DNA from: Oceanomicrobium pacificus
GTDB lineage: Bacteria; Pseudomonadota; Alphaproteobacteria; Rhodobacterales; Rhodobacteraceae
Assembly (NCBI RefSeq): GCF_009833495.1
Contig: NZ_WUWG01000003.1
Location: 124,001-188,000 of the forward strand
Direction: 5' to 3'
Length of the DNA: 64,000 nt
Part shown: positions 37,449 through 45,657 of the stretch, piece after piece
Layout of the letters: every line of letters begins with the position of its first letter
Numbering within the stretch: the first letter of the stretch is position 1
The notes under the pieces: generated by a model
Databases searched by the model: none
The model's input: the letters and a program-made list of their open reading frames with translations, nothing else
What the model was told of the DNA's origin: nothing
Position numbers and translations under genes: made by a program

Positions 37449-37792
37449 TTGCCGGCCGCGCCTGTCCCGATAATAACGCTCTGGCGCTCGGCGCCGCTGT
37501 CTGCGTCAAAGATCCGGATCGTTTCACGGCCCGCCTCATCCCGCGTCACGACGGCGATCCAGTCCGAACCGAAGGTCACGGCACCGGCGGATGTGCCTTC
37601 GGGCAGCACGATACTGTCGGGCAGTGACGGCGCGGCCGTCTCTTGTGTCCGCAAGAAGGCCATGACAATGATCGCCATGATGACAGTGATCCCGACAATC
37701 AGGGTCGCGGTGAGCGCCGTGACAAGCCAGCGCAGCGCCCTGAGGCGTGGCGGCTCGGCGCCCTCGGCCTGCTGATCCGGTTGGTCCATCAT
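37445..37792 (-). CDS. DUF6476 family single-pass membrane protein
   Basis: A 115-residue protein of unknown function. The N-terminus is cytoplasmic and polar, one hydrophobic helix spans about residues 22-46 (WLVTALTATLIVGITVIMA), and a ~65-residue periplasmic domain is beta-rich. SD-like GGAG lies seven bases before the first ATG. That start codon shares two bases with the ATG of the divergent RluA gene. The pairing with an RluA gene is seen in Rhodobacterales by my recollection. No function is proposed. Confidence 0.75.
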   Translation of the reverse strand: MMDQPDQQAEGAEPPRLRALRWLVTALTATLIVGITVIMAIIVMAFLRTQETAAPSLPDSIVLPEGTSAGAVTFGSDWIAVVTRDEAGRETIRIFDADSGAERQSVIIGTGAAGN

Positions 37793-38843
37793 GTCGAACT
37801 CCGCTCCTGACGCCACCCGCGTGACGATCACCCTGCCCGACGGGGCCGGGTCGCGTCTTGATAAGGCGCTGGCGGCCGCGGCGCCAGAGGAACTGTCGCT
37901 CAGCCGGTCACGGGTGCAGGCGCTCATCGCCGCCGGTGCGGTGCGGGACGCGGACGGGCGCGTCGCTGACAGCGGCAAGCAGGCGGCGCCGGCGGGCTCG
38001 GTCTGGACCATCGACTTGCCGCCGGCCGCGCCTGTCGATCTGGTGCCGCAGGATATCCCCCTTTCCGTGCTTTATGAGGATGCCGACCTGATCGTGGTCG
38101 ACAAGCCGGCGGGCATGGTCGTCCACCCCGCGCCGGGCGCGCCGGACGGCACGCTGGCCAATGCGCTTCTGTACCATTGCGGCGACAGTCTGGCGGGGAT
38201 TGGCGGCGAGAAGCGGCCGGGCATCGTCCACCGGATCGACAAGGACACATCCGGCATTCTTGTCGCGGCCAAGACCGACGCCGCGCATCAGGGCCTGTCG
38301 GCGCAATTCGCGGCCCATAGCGTGCTGCGTCAGTATCTGGCGGTCTCTTGGGGTGCGCCATCGGCGGGCGATGCGCGGCTGCGCGGTCTGAAGGGCGTGT
38401 CCTTCGAGCCGGGCAATGTGCTCAAGGTCGACCGGCCGATCGCGCGCCATGCCAGCGACCGGAAGAAAATGGCCGTGACGCCCGCCGGCGGCAAACGCGC
38501 CGTGACGCGCGCGCAGGTGCAGGAGGTTTTCGGCGGCGGCGCTGCGGCGCTTCTGCAATGCTGGCTGGAGACGGGCCGAACCCACCAAATCCGCGTGCAT
38601 ATGGCCTATGCCGGCCACGCGCTTCTGGGCGACCAGACCTATGGCGGGCGACGGCGGATGCCGGTGCGGGCCTTTGACGGGGCGGTCCGGTCACGGATCG
38701 AAGCCTTTCCGCGGCAGGCGCTCCACGCCGCGACGCTCGGCTTCACCCATCCGGTCAGCGGGACCGACATGCGGTTCGAGACCGCGCCACCGGCTGATTT
38801 CGCGGCGCTCTTGCAGGATCTGCGGGGCTCGGCCACCGGCTGA
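37791..38843 (+). CDS. RluA/RluD family 23S rRNA pseudouridine synthase
   Basis: A 350-residue rRNA-modifying enzyme. An N-terminal S4 RNA-binding domain (RLDKALAAAAPEELSLSRSR) is followed by the catalytic domain. LIVVDKPAGMVVHPAPG and the active-site HRIDKDTSGIL (catalytic Asp) are the RluD/C/A hallmarks; ETGRTHQIRVHM is the third motif. The stated ATG lacks an upstream ribosome site, and a GTG at 37821 is a possible alternative. Which uridines it modifies cannot be told from sequence. Confidence 0.9.
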   Translation: MSNSAPDATRVTITLPDGAGSRLDKALAAAAPEELSLSRSRVQALIAAGAVRDADGRVADSGKQAAPAGSVWTIDLPPAAPVDLVPQDIPLSVLYEDADLIVVDKPAGMVVHPAPGAPDGTLANALLYHCGDSLAGIGGEKRPGIVHRIDKDTSGILVAAKTDAAHQGLSAQFAAHSVLRQYLAVSWGAPSAGDARLRGLKGVSFEPGNVLKVDRPIARHASDRKKMAVTPAGGKRAVTRAQVQEVFGGGAAALLQCWLETGRTHQIRVHMAYAGHALLGDQTYGGRRRMPVRAFDGAVRSRIEAFPRQALHAATLGFTHPVSGTDMRFETAPPADFAALLQDLRGSATG

Positions 38844-38972
38844 CCCAATCCCCAAAAGTTTTGGCCGTCCTTCGAAAGCCGGCTGCGCGCGGGGTGCGTA
38901 TCCGGTGCCCTGCGCCTGCATGTCCCCATCACGAGGCGCAGGTCGGGAGCAGAACGCGAAGCCGGACAAGCC

Positions 38973-39548
38973 ATGAGCGAGCGGGAAATCATCATACTCG
39001 TCTTCTTGGCGGTGGTCGCGATGCTGATCCGTGTCGGCGCAACAGGCCGACGGCACGGATCGGATCGCGCGCGGCGCTCCCGACCCAAGGGACAAGCCCT
39101 GCAGCCCGCAAGACGGCGCCCTGCCCATCAGCTTCGTCGCCCGATCTCCCATCGGTCCGGTACATTGTCGGGACGGGCCTGGGTGATCGTTGGGGACACG
39201 ATCGCAATCAAACAACAGAAAATCCGGCTCGCGGGCATCGACGCGCCGGAACTCGACGCGCCTTACGGGCAGAAGTCGAAATGGGCGATGGTGCAGATCT
39301 GCAAGGGGCAGACAGTGACCGCACATTTGACGGGTGAGACCTCTTATGACCGGCTTGTGGCCGTCTGCACGCTGCCGGACGGCCGGGACATAGGGGCAGA
39401 GCTTGTGGCACAGGGGCTTGCACTCGATTTCACGCGATTTTCCGGTGGACGCTACCGGCATCTGGAACCCAAAGGCGTCCGGTCGCGTTTGATGTGGGCG
39501 CGGCACAGGGCCGATTACGAGGCGAAGACCGGTAAGGCTGACAACTGA
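38973..39548 (+). CDS. Membrane-anchored thermonuclease-like protein (SNase fold)
   Basis: A 191-residue protein with an N-terminal hydrophobic anchor (IIILVFLAVVAMLI, residues 6-19), a basic linker, then a staphylococcal-nuclease-like domain. The core motif RLAGIDAPELDAPYG holds the metal and phosphate residues, and SYDRLVAVC carries the second catalytic Arg. It is expected to act outside the cytoplasm on nucleic acids. The gene is flanked by short intergenic gaps and shows no operon partner. Confidence 0.85.
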   Translation: MSEREIIILVFLAVVAMLIRVGATGRRHGSDRARRSRPKGQALQPARRRPAHQLRRPISHRSGTLSGRAWVIVGDTIAIKQQKIRLAGIDAPELDAPYGQKSKWAMVQICKGQTVTAHLTGETSYDRLVAVCTLPDGRDIGAELVAQGLALDFTRFSGGRYRHLEPKGVRSRLMWARHRADYEAKTGKADN

Positions 39549-39764
39549 GCCGGGTGCGGATGACGCTCCGTCGACAGGCCAGCACGCGTGTTACAGCCGT
39601 TCACGCGGACCATGCCGCCGCTTCACGAACCCGTGCAAGCCGTTGAATCGGAAAGAATCCGCCGACAGATCACGGTAGGATCGCGCGACACCTTGATCGT
39701 CCGGCAGGGAGCGCATACCTGCCATGGACGCGCCGAACATGAACCAGAGCGCAGGAGGACAGAG

Positions 39765-40661
39765 ATGAGCTATTCCAATCTTCCGGCCCCGTCGCCCGAG
39801 CAGGGCCTGTCGAACTATCTTCAGGAAATCCGCAAGTTCCCGATGCTGGAACCGGAGGAAGAGTATATGCTCGCCAAGGCCTGGGTTGACCACCAGGACA
39901 AGGAGAGCGCGCACAAGCTTGTCACCTCGCATCTGCGACTCGCCGCAAAGATTGCCATGGGCTATCGCGGCTATGGGCTGCCCACGGCCGAGGTCGTGTC
40001 GGAAGCCAATGTCGGCCTGATGCAGGCTGTCAAACGGTTCGACCCCGAAAAAGGGTTCCGGCTCGCAACCTATGCCATGTGGTGGATCCGCGCCTCGATC
40101 CAGGAATATATCCTGCGGTCATGGTCGCTGGTGAAAATGGGCACCACGTCGGCCCAGAAAAAGCTCTTCTTCAACCTGCGCAAGGCCAAGAACAAGATCG
40201 GCGCGCTGGAGGAAGGGGACCTGCGGCCCGAGAATGTCGCCCGGATCGCCAATGATCTGAACGTGACCGAGGATGAGGTCATCTCCATGAACCGGCGCAT
40301 GTCGGGCGGGGATGCGTCGCTCAACGCGCAGATCAAGACCGATGGCGAAGGTGCTGCCGAATGGCAAGACTGGCTTCAGGACGAGGATGCCGACCAGGCC
40401 GCCGACTATGCCGAGAAGGACGAACTCGACAATCGCCGCGAGTTGCTCCTGCAAGCGATGAAAGTGCTCAACGAGCGCGAACGCGACATCCTGACCGAGC
40501 GCAAGCTGAAGGACGAGCCGCAGACGCTGGAGGATCTCAGCCAGCACTATGGCGTCAGCCGCGAACGGATCCGCCAGATCGAGGTGCGGGCCTTCGAGAA
40601 GATCCAGAAGAAGATGCGCGAACTCGCCGCCGAACGCGGCATGGTGCCGACCGTCGGATGA
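39765..40661 (+). CDS. rpoH: RNA polymerase heat-shock sigma factor RpoH
   Basis: A 298-residue sigma-32 family factor. The start at 39765 has a perfect AGGAGG six bases upstream; the open frame continues 59 codons further 5' without support. Region 2 carries SEANVGLMQAVKRFDPEKGF and YAMWWIRASIQEYILRSWSLVK. The RpoH box QKKLFFNLRKAKNK is intact. Region 4 ends with [26 protein letters not shown]. Alphaproteobacteria often have two RpoH copies. Which paralogue this is cannot be told. Confidence 0.95.
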   Translation: MSYSNLPAPSPEQGLSNYLQEIRKFPMLEPEEEYMLAKAWVDHQDKESAHKLVTSHLRLAAKIAMGYRGYGLPTAEVVSEANVGLMQAVKRFDPEKGFRLATYAMWWIRASIQEYILRSWSLVKMGTTSAQKKLFFNLRKAKNKIGALEEGDLRPENVARIANDLNVTEDEVISMNRRMSGGDASLNAQIKTDGEGAAEWQDWLQDEDADQAADYAEKDELDNRRELLLQAMKVLNERERDILTERKLKDEPQTLEDLSQHYGVSRERIRQIEVRAFEKIQKKMRELAAERGMVPTVG

Positions 40662-40683
40662 CAGGTTTGACAGAATGAAAGAA

Positions 40684-40712
40684 GAAAGGGCGCCGCAATC
40701 GGGCGCCCTTTC
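40684..40712. terminator. Bidirectional terminator after rpoH
   Basis: An 11-bp perfect stem (GAAAGGGCGCC / GGCGCCCTTTC) with a seven-base loop, 22 bases past the rpoH stop and 38 bases past the stop of the convergent membrane-protein gene. Pyrimidine-rich sequence follows on both strands. It is almost identical to the hairpin at 41235-41261. Confidence 0.85.
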
Positions 40713-40749
40713 TCATTTCAGCCCCTCCGAATCGAGAGGCCGGATTGCG

Positions 40750-41124
40750 TCAGGACAGCGGTTCCTTGCGCTTCCGCTGCAGAAAGAAATGCAGCAGGAA
40801 GAGGATGCCAGTGACCAGGTTGAGGATCATCCAGATTTTCTTGGGCAGAACCACGAAATAGACCGGGTTGTAGACCAGTGCGACGATCAGGAACAGCAGC
40901 ACGGTCGGGCCGAATTTCCGTTGCAGGCGAACCTCGTTCGTTGCAATGGCCAGTGCGGCCAGAGCCACGATCCAGCGAAGTGCGAAGTAATATGTGAGCG
41001 GCAGCGGGATAATGCCGATAATCAGAAACGCCGCCGGGAGGATCCAAAGCAGGTTCCATGCATTGAAGCGCTTGGATTGGATTTCTGTACCGTTGACGCC
41101 ATCGTCGTACTTGAAGTCAGTCAT
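40750..41124 (-). CDS. Small four-helix membrane protein (DUF6804-like)
   Basis: A 124-residue protein with four hydrophobic segments (starting near residues 25, 48, 70 and 98) separated by short loops, and a polar 20-residue N-terminus. The second loop is basic (NEVRLQRKFGP) and the C-terminus ends in a Lys/Arg-rich tail, so the protein is probably inner-membrane with its termini inside. It resembles a small uncharacterised membrane-protein family (I recall DUF6804). No function can be assigned. Confidence 0.7.
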   Translation of the reverse strand: MTDFKYDDGVNGTEIQSKRFNAWNLLWILPAAFLIIGIIPLPLTYYFALRWIVALAALAIATNEVRLQRKFGPTVLLFLIVALVYNPVYFVVLPKKIWMILNLVTGILFLLHFFLQRKRKEPLS

Positions 41125-41170
41125 GGGGGCTCCTTATTTGACTTCCGGCACGTTATTCGAAGACTGTATT

Positions 41171-41191
41171 AAATCAATACTGTTTTGATTT
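41171..41191. repeat. A+T-rich inverted repeat upstream of the small membrane protein gene
   Basis: Arms AAATCAA and TTGATTT are separated by seven bases in an unusually A+T-rich 160-base gap, 47 bases upstream of the leftward gene's start. It could be an operator for that gene or part of a weak hairpin; no match to a known binding site is visible. Confidence 0.35.
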
Positions 41192-41234
41192 TTTTGACAG
41201 TGTTTGCGCTGTTTATCTCTGTGGAGCAAAAGAG

Positions 41235-41261
41235 AAAGGGCGCCGCAGTCGGGCGCCCTTT
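41235..41261. terminator. Terminator after pepF
   Basis: A 10-bp perfect stem (AAAGGGCGCC / GGCGCCCTTT) with a seven-base loop, 27 bases past the pepF stop on the minus strand. It is followed leftward by a U-rich stretch and on the other strand by five Ts. It differs by one base from the rpoH terminator over 28 positions. Confidence 0.8.
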
Positions 41262-41288
41262 TTGTCAGCTTCGGGGTGTCCGAGGCGT

Positions 41289-43124
41289 CTAGTCTTCCAT
41301 CGCCTCCAGTTCGTCGATCATGCCGGAGATCATGTCGAGCCCCTTGTCCCAGAAGGCCGGGTCGGTGGCGTCGAGGCCGAAGGGGGCCAGCAGTTCCTTG
41401 TGGTTCTTCGATCCGCCGGCCGCGAGCAGGTCGAAATATTTCTGCTCGAACCCCGCATCCCCGTCGCGATAGACGGCATAGAGCGCATTCACCAGCCCGT
41501 CCCCGAACGCATAGGCGTAGACGTAGAAGGGCGAGTGGATGAAATGCGGGATGTAGGACCAGAAGGTCTCATAGCCGTCCATGTAATCGAAGACAGGCCC
41601 GAGGCTCTCCTCCTGCACGCCCATCCAGATCGCGTTGATCTGGTCGGGCGTGAGTTCCCCTTCGGCGCGGGCCGCGTGCAGGCGGCACTCGAAATCGTAG
41701 AAGGCAATCTGGCGCACGACCGTGTTGATCATGTCCTCGACCTTGCCGGCGAGCAGCACCTTGCGGGTCCTGGCGTCGGGCGCGGCGTCGAGCAGTTTCT
41801 GGAAGGTCAGCATCTCGCCGAAGACCGAAGCCGTTTCGGCAAGCGTCAGAGGCGTGCCGGACAGAAGCTCGCCCTGACCGGCGGCCAGCACCTGATGCAC
41901 GCCATGACCCAGTTCGTGCGCCAGCGTCATCACGTCCCGCGGCTTGCCCAGATAGTTCAGCATCACATAGGGGTGCACGGTCGTCACCGTGGGGTGTGCA
42001 AACGCCCCCGGCGCCTTGCCGGGCTTGACCGGCGCGTCGATCCAGCCCTTGTCGAAGAACGGCTCCGCCAGTTCCGCCATTCTGGGATCGAAGCCCGCAT
42101 AGGCGTCCAGCACGGTCTGGCGTGCCTCGTCCCAGCCGACCGTCCGGTCATCGGCCATCGGCAGGGGGGCGTTGCGGTCCCAGACCTGCAACCGGTCAAG
42201 GCCAAGCCACTTCGCCTTCAGCGCATAGTAGCGGTGGGACAGTTTCGGATAGGCCGCGACCACCGCGTCGCGCAGCGCCTCGACCACTTCGGGTTCCACA
42301 TCGTTCGACAGGTGGCGGCCGGTCTGCGGTGTTGGCATCTTGCGCCATTTGTCCTCGACCTGCTTTTCCTTGGCGAGCGTGTTGGTGATGCGCGCGAAGA
42401 GCGGCAGGTTCTTGACGAACACTGTGCCGAGCGCGCGGGCCCCGGCCTCGCGGCGTTTGCGGTCTGCATCGGTCAGAAGGTTCAGCGTGGCTTCGAGCGG
42501 CAGCGGGTCATCCTCGCCCTCCACGTCGAATTCGAGTGCGGCCATCGTCTCGTCAAAGAGCCGGTTCCAGGCGGCCGCCCCGACGACCGACTGGTCGTGC
42601 AGGAACTTCTCCAGTTCGTCGGACAGCTGGTAGGGCTTCATCTTGCGCATCCGGTCGAGCACAGGCTTGTAGCGGGCCAGATCGTCGCTGGCCGAGACCA
42701 GCGCCGCATAGCGGTCGTCGGAGATCCGGTTCAGTTCCAGCGAGAAGAAGACAAGCTGCGTCGAATGGTCGGTCAGCGTCGCCTGCATGTCGGACATGAA
42801 TTTGGCGCGCTCCGCATCGACCGTGTTCTGGTAGTAGCGCAGGCCCGCATAGGACATGATCCGGCCCTCGACCTCGCCGATCTTTTCCCAGCGGCGGATG
42901 CAGGCGAGCATCGCGTCCGCATCGAGCGTGTCGAGCTTGCCCTCGTAATCCGCGGCAAAGGCGGCACATTCCCCTTCCAGCCAGTCGAGGTCGCGTGCCA
43001 GTTCCGGCGCGTCCTGTCCGGTATACAGGTCGTCGAGGTTCCACTCCGGCAGGTCGCCAAGCGCCCCCCCGGCAGGATCGCGGCTGTCGCGGAGGATCGT
43101 GGTCGGTTGGGATCGGGTGCGCAT
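41289..43124 (-). CDS. pepF: M3 family oligoendopeptidase F
   Basis: A 611-residue zinc metallopeptidase that degrades short peptides in the cytosol. The catalytic motif HELGH is at residues 403-407 within LAHELGHGVHQVL, and the third zinc ligand is in the downstream ETASVFGEML. The C-terminal SPFYVYAYAFGDGLVNAL and the N-terminal EWNLDDLY signature match PepF. It has no signal peptide and stands alone with its own terminator. Confidence 0.94.
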   Translation of the reverse strand: MRTRSQPTTILRDSRDPAGGALGDLPEWNLDDLYTGQDAPELARDLDWLEGECAAFAADYEGKLDTLDADAMLACIRRWEKIGEVEGRIMSYAGLRYYQNTVDAERAKFMSDMQATLTDHSTQLVFFSLELNRISDDRYAALVSASDDLARYKPVLDRMRKMKPYQLSDELEKFLHDQSVVGAAAWNRLFDETMAALEFDVEGEDDPLPLEATLNLLTDADRKRREAGARALGTVFVKNLPLFARITNTLAKEKQVEDKWRKMPTPQTGRHLSNDVEPEVVEALRDAVVAAYPKLSHRYYALKAKWLGLDRLQVWDRNAPLPMADDRTVGWDEARQTVLDAYAGFDPRMAELAEPFFDKGWIDAPVKPGKAPGAFAHPTVTTVHPYVMLNYLGKPRDVMTLAHELGHGVHQVLAAGQGELLSGTPLTLAETASVFGEMLTFQKLLDAAPDARTRKVLLAGKVEDMINTVVRQIAFYDFECRLHAARAEGELTPDQINAIWMGVQEESLGPVFDYMDGYETFWSYIPHFIHSPFYVYAYAFGDGLVNALYAVYRDGDAGFEQKYFDLLAAGGSKNHKELLAPFGLDATDPAFWDKGLDMISGMIDELEAMED

Positions 43125-43191
43125 CGGCGGCTCTCCTGATGTTTCGGACTTTGTCCTGACATAGGCCGGATGGCGCGCCGATTGAAGGGGC

Positions 43192-44229
43192 TCAGAGCGT
43201 CAGATCGACAGAGACGGGAAAATGGTCGGAGGCTGTCAGGAGCGCCTCGCGCATCCTGTCGTCGGCATAGCAGTCCGGATCGTCGAACGGGTGCCAGATC
43301 TGCCAGCGCCCGCCCGTATCAGCGGCGAAGTCCGGGCTCAGCATCACATAGTCGAGCATCGCGTTGAGATAGCGGTGCAATTCCTTGGAGTAAAAGCGCG
43401 CGGTCGAGAGCGCCCACCCCTGTCGCGGGTCGAGCCACAGGCGGGCGTGCGGCTCGGCCAGCATCCGGTCGGGCGGCATGTTGGTCCCAATCACGATCTC
43501 GATGCCGGACCGCCCGAACAGTTTCTCATAGCCGTCGAGGCCCGGACCGTCGTTGAAATCGCCCAAGACAACCAGATCGTCGCCCGCATCCAGATGCGCA
43601 TCGACCCGCTGGCGGATCCAGATGCACTGGGCCAGCTGCTTGCGCCGGTTGGCGATCGAGATGCGCGTCTCGTCCTGCCGGTTGCGCGCCCCGTGTGGCG
43701 CTTTCGACTTGGCATGGACGCCGATCATCCGGAACTTTCGTCCCGACGGCAGGGCGGTCACCGCCAGTTCAAGGGGCGGTTTGGAAAACCGGTGGATCTC
43801 GGGTTCCGCATCCACGTCGATATCGAGCCGGAAGGCACTGTCGAACCGCGGGGCCGTGACGGAGCCGCGCCCGTCGGACCCTTCGCCTTTCGGATCGTGC
43901 TCGACCATGACACGGGCCGGATCGAAGAGCACCGCCAGTTCCTGCTGGGTCTCGTTGGCGAACCCCATGGCAGCCCGGCTCTGGCGCAGCCCGAACGCGG
44001 CGGCGAACTGCTCCAGCGCGTCGACCGTATTTTGCTTGTGGCCGGTGTTCGGGGCCTCGACGATGAAAGTCAGGTCGGCATCGACAGCGCGCAGCACGGT
44101 CGCAATGGCATTGGCCTGCTGGCGGCGGGTGACATTGTGGCGCCGCGACCATTCATCGTCGAGCAACAGTTTGTTGTCTTTGGAAAAAAGCTCCGCGAAC
44201 CATTCGATATTATAGGTCGCGATGCGCAT
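43192..44229 (-). CDS. Endonuclease/exonuclease/phosphatase family protein
   Basis: A 345-residue protein with the EEP fold. The N-terminal metal site is TYNIEWFAELF (Asn and Glu). Central IGVHAKSKAPHGARN and LVVLGDFNDGPG carry the His and Asp/Asn pair. The C-terminal ASDHFPVSVDL supplies the catalytic His. It has no signal peptide. Possible substrates include nucleic acids, inositol phosphates and sphingolipids; the sequence does not decide. It ends two bases from the next gene upstream in the same orientation, the TerB-DnaJ gene. Confidence 0.87.
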   Translation of the reverse strand: MRIATYNIEWFAELFSKDNKLLLDDEWSRRHNVTRRQQANAIATVLRAVDADLTFIVEAPNTGHKQNTVDALEQFAAAFGLRQSRAAMGFANETQQELAVLFDPARVMVEHDPKGEGSDGRGSVTAPRFDSAFRLDIDVDAEPEIHRFSKPPLELAVTALPSGRKFRMIGVHAKSKAPHGARNRQDETRISIANRRKQLAQCIWIRQRVDAHLDAGDDLVVLGDFNDGPGLDGYEKLFGRSGIEIVIGTNMPPDRMLAEPHARLWLDPRQGWALSTARFYSKELHRYLNAMLDYVMLSPDFAADTGGRWQIWHPFDDPDCYADDRMREALLTASDHFPVSVDLTL

Positions 44230-44230
44230 C

Positions 44231-44917
44231 TCATCCCGGCACGGTCTGGTGGCTGATCGTCTCCCAGGCGCGGTTGATGTCGGCCATGCGGCGGCTGGCG
44301 AGCTTCACCGCCTCTTCGGGCAGGCCGCGGGCGATCATCCGGTCGGGATGGTTTTCCCGCACCAGTTCGCGCCAGCGTTTGCGCACTTCGGGCAGGGGCG
44401 CGTTGGGCGCCACCCCGAGGATCGTATAGGGGTCCTTCTCCGCGCCCGGGACCCAGCGGGCCCGTAGGCTCTGGAAACAGCTGTCGGGGATCTCGAAAAT
44501 TTCCGCCACCTGATGCAGAAACTCGTCCTCCTGCGGATGGTAGGTGCCGTCCGCCATGGAGATGTGGAACAGCCCTTCGAGCAGGTCCTGCAGCGCGGTC
44601 TTGTTGCCGGTGAACATGCGCGCAATGCGCTGGGCATAAATCTCGAACCCGGCCACGTCCTGCCGGGCGAGATTGAAGACGCGGGCGGCCTGCTCCTCAT
44701 CCTCGGCATTGATGTGGAACACCTGCCGGAAGGCCTGCACCTCGTCCCGCGTGACCTGACCGTCGGCCTTGGCCATTTTCGCACCGAGCGCGATCACCGC
44801 GATGGTGAAGGCAATCGAGCGTTCGGGCGGCGTGTTCAGCCGCTCGAACACGCTGGAGAGCGATTCTCCGGCGGCGAGTGCGGACAGGGCCTGGGATATG
44901 CGGGACCAGATGGACAT
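44231..44917 (-). CDS. TerB-DnaJ domain protein (DjlA-like)
   Basis: A 228-residue protein with an N-terminal TerB-like helical domain (residues ~25-145, containing MAKADGQVTRDEVQAF and SMADGTYHPQEDEF, two D-G-x metal-type loops). A C-terminal J-domain (residues ~160-225) holds YTILGVAP and the HPD tripeptide in ENHPDRM. The layout is that of DjlA without its N-terminal membrane anchor. J-domains stimulate DnaK ATPase; the client is unknown. It lies just upstream of the EEP gene. Confidence 0.9.
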   Translation of the reverse strand: MSIWSRISQALSALAAGESLSSVFERLNTPPERSIAFTIAVIALGAKMAKADGQVTRDEVQAFRQVFHINAEDEEQAARVFNLARQDVAGFEIYAQRIARMFTGNKTALQDLLEGLFHISMADGTYHPQEDEFLHQVAEIFEIPDSCFQSLRARWVPGAEKDPYTILGVAPNAPLPEVRKRWRELVRENHPDRMIARGLPEEAVKLASRRMADINRAWETISHQTVPG

Positions 44918-44983
44918 GGCGCCAGTCTAGCAGGTCCGCCCGCGCCGACCAGCGCCATTCACGGAAAATTTCGTCGCAGGGGA

Positions 44984-45004
44984 GCGGCACTGGAGTAGTG
45001 CCGC
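44984..45004. terminator. Hairpin downstream of the GNAT gene
   Basis: A perfect 8-bp stem (GCGGCACT / AGTGCCGC) with a five-base loop lies nine bases past the stop of the leftward GNAT gene, in a 95-base gap. There is no adjacent U-tract, so termination is only suggested. Confidence 0.4.
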
Positions 45005-45012
45005 GCTACGGC

Positions 45013-45534
45013 TTAACTGTCTGCCGTATCGAGCTTTTTCAACATGACCGTCACATCGTGCCAGCGGTCGAACTTGCGGCCAACTTCGGGCAGAACGCAG
45101 AGCGTCTCGAAGCCGCAGGCTGCGTGGAAGGTGACGCCGGCAGGATTTTCGCCAGATACATAGGCAAAGAGCCGGTGCACGCCTTGCGCGCGGGCCATCT
45201 CCTCAAGCGCTGCCATGAGCGCCCGTCCTGCACCGCGCCCGCGCGCGCCGGGCGCCAGAATGATCGTATGTTCGCCCGTGTGCCGGTAGCCGTTGCCGGG
45301 CCGGTAGGGAAAGAGCGCAGCAAACCCGATCAGTTCGCCCGCATCCTCGGCCACGATCATCCCGCGCGGCATACCCTCCGGCGGGGCCATGGCCGCTTCG
45401 ATGGCATCCAGCGACTTTTCGGTCGTGTTCACGGTGACGCCCGTGTCGCGGATCACCGGGTTCCAGATGGCCGCGATGGCCGGTGCATCGGCAGGGCGGG
45501 CAGGGCGGATCAGGGGTGTGTCGGGCATGCGCAT
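45013..45534 (-). CDS. GNAT acetyltransferase (phosphinothricin-acetyltransferase-like)
   Basis: A 173-residue acetyltransferase resembling the Pat/YncA group. It starts LIRPARPADAPAIAAIWNPVI, has the acetyl-CoA loop APGARGRGAGRALMAAL, and ends FHAACGFETLCVLPEVGRKFDRWHDV, where FDRWHDV is the group's C-terminal signature. Members acetylate amino groups of small amino-acid-like molecules such as methionine sulfone. A substrate is not assigned. Confidence 0.85.
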   Translation of the reverse strand: MRMPDTPLIRPARPADAPAIAAIWNPVIRDTGVTVNTTEKSLDAIEAAMAPPEGMPRGMIVAEDAGELIGFAALFPYRPGNGYRHTGEHTIILAPGARGRGAGRALMAALEEMARAQGVHRLFAYVSGENPAGVTFHAACGFETLCVLPEVGRKFDRWHDVTVMLKKLDTADS

Positions 45535-45657
45535 CGGCTTTCGGGACAGGTCGCGCGCACGCTAGGCCAGCCCGGTCGCCCTGTCGAGCGCCCTTGGGTG
45601 ATTGCAGCCCCCGCCCGGACCCCCTAAAGCTGTGACCGTCACTAAAGGGAGCGAAAC

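Noticed and set aside
41262-43139. A 625-residue open frame antisense to pepF
   Set aside because: It mirrors the oligoendopeptidase gene with its HELGH motif; composition is that of an antisense translation.
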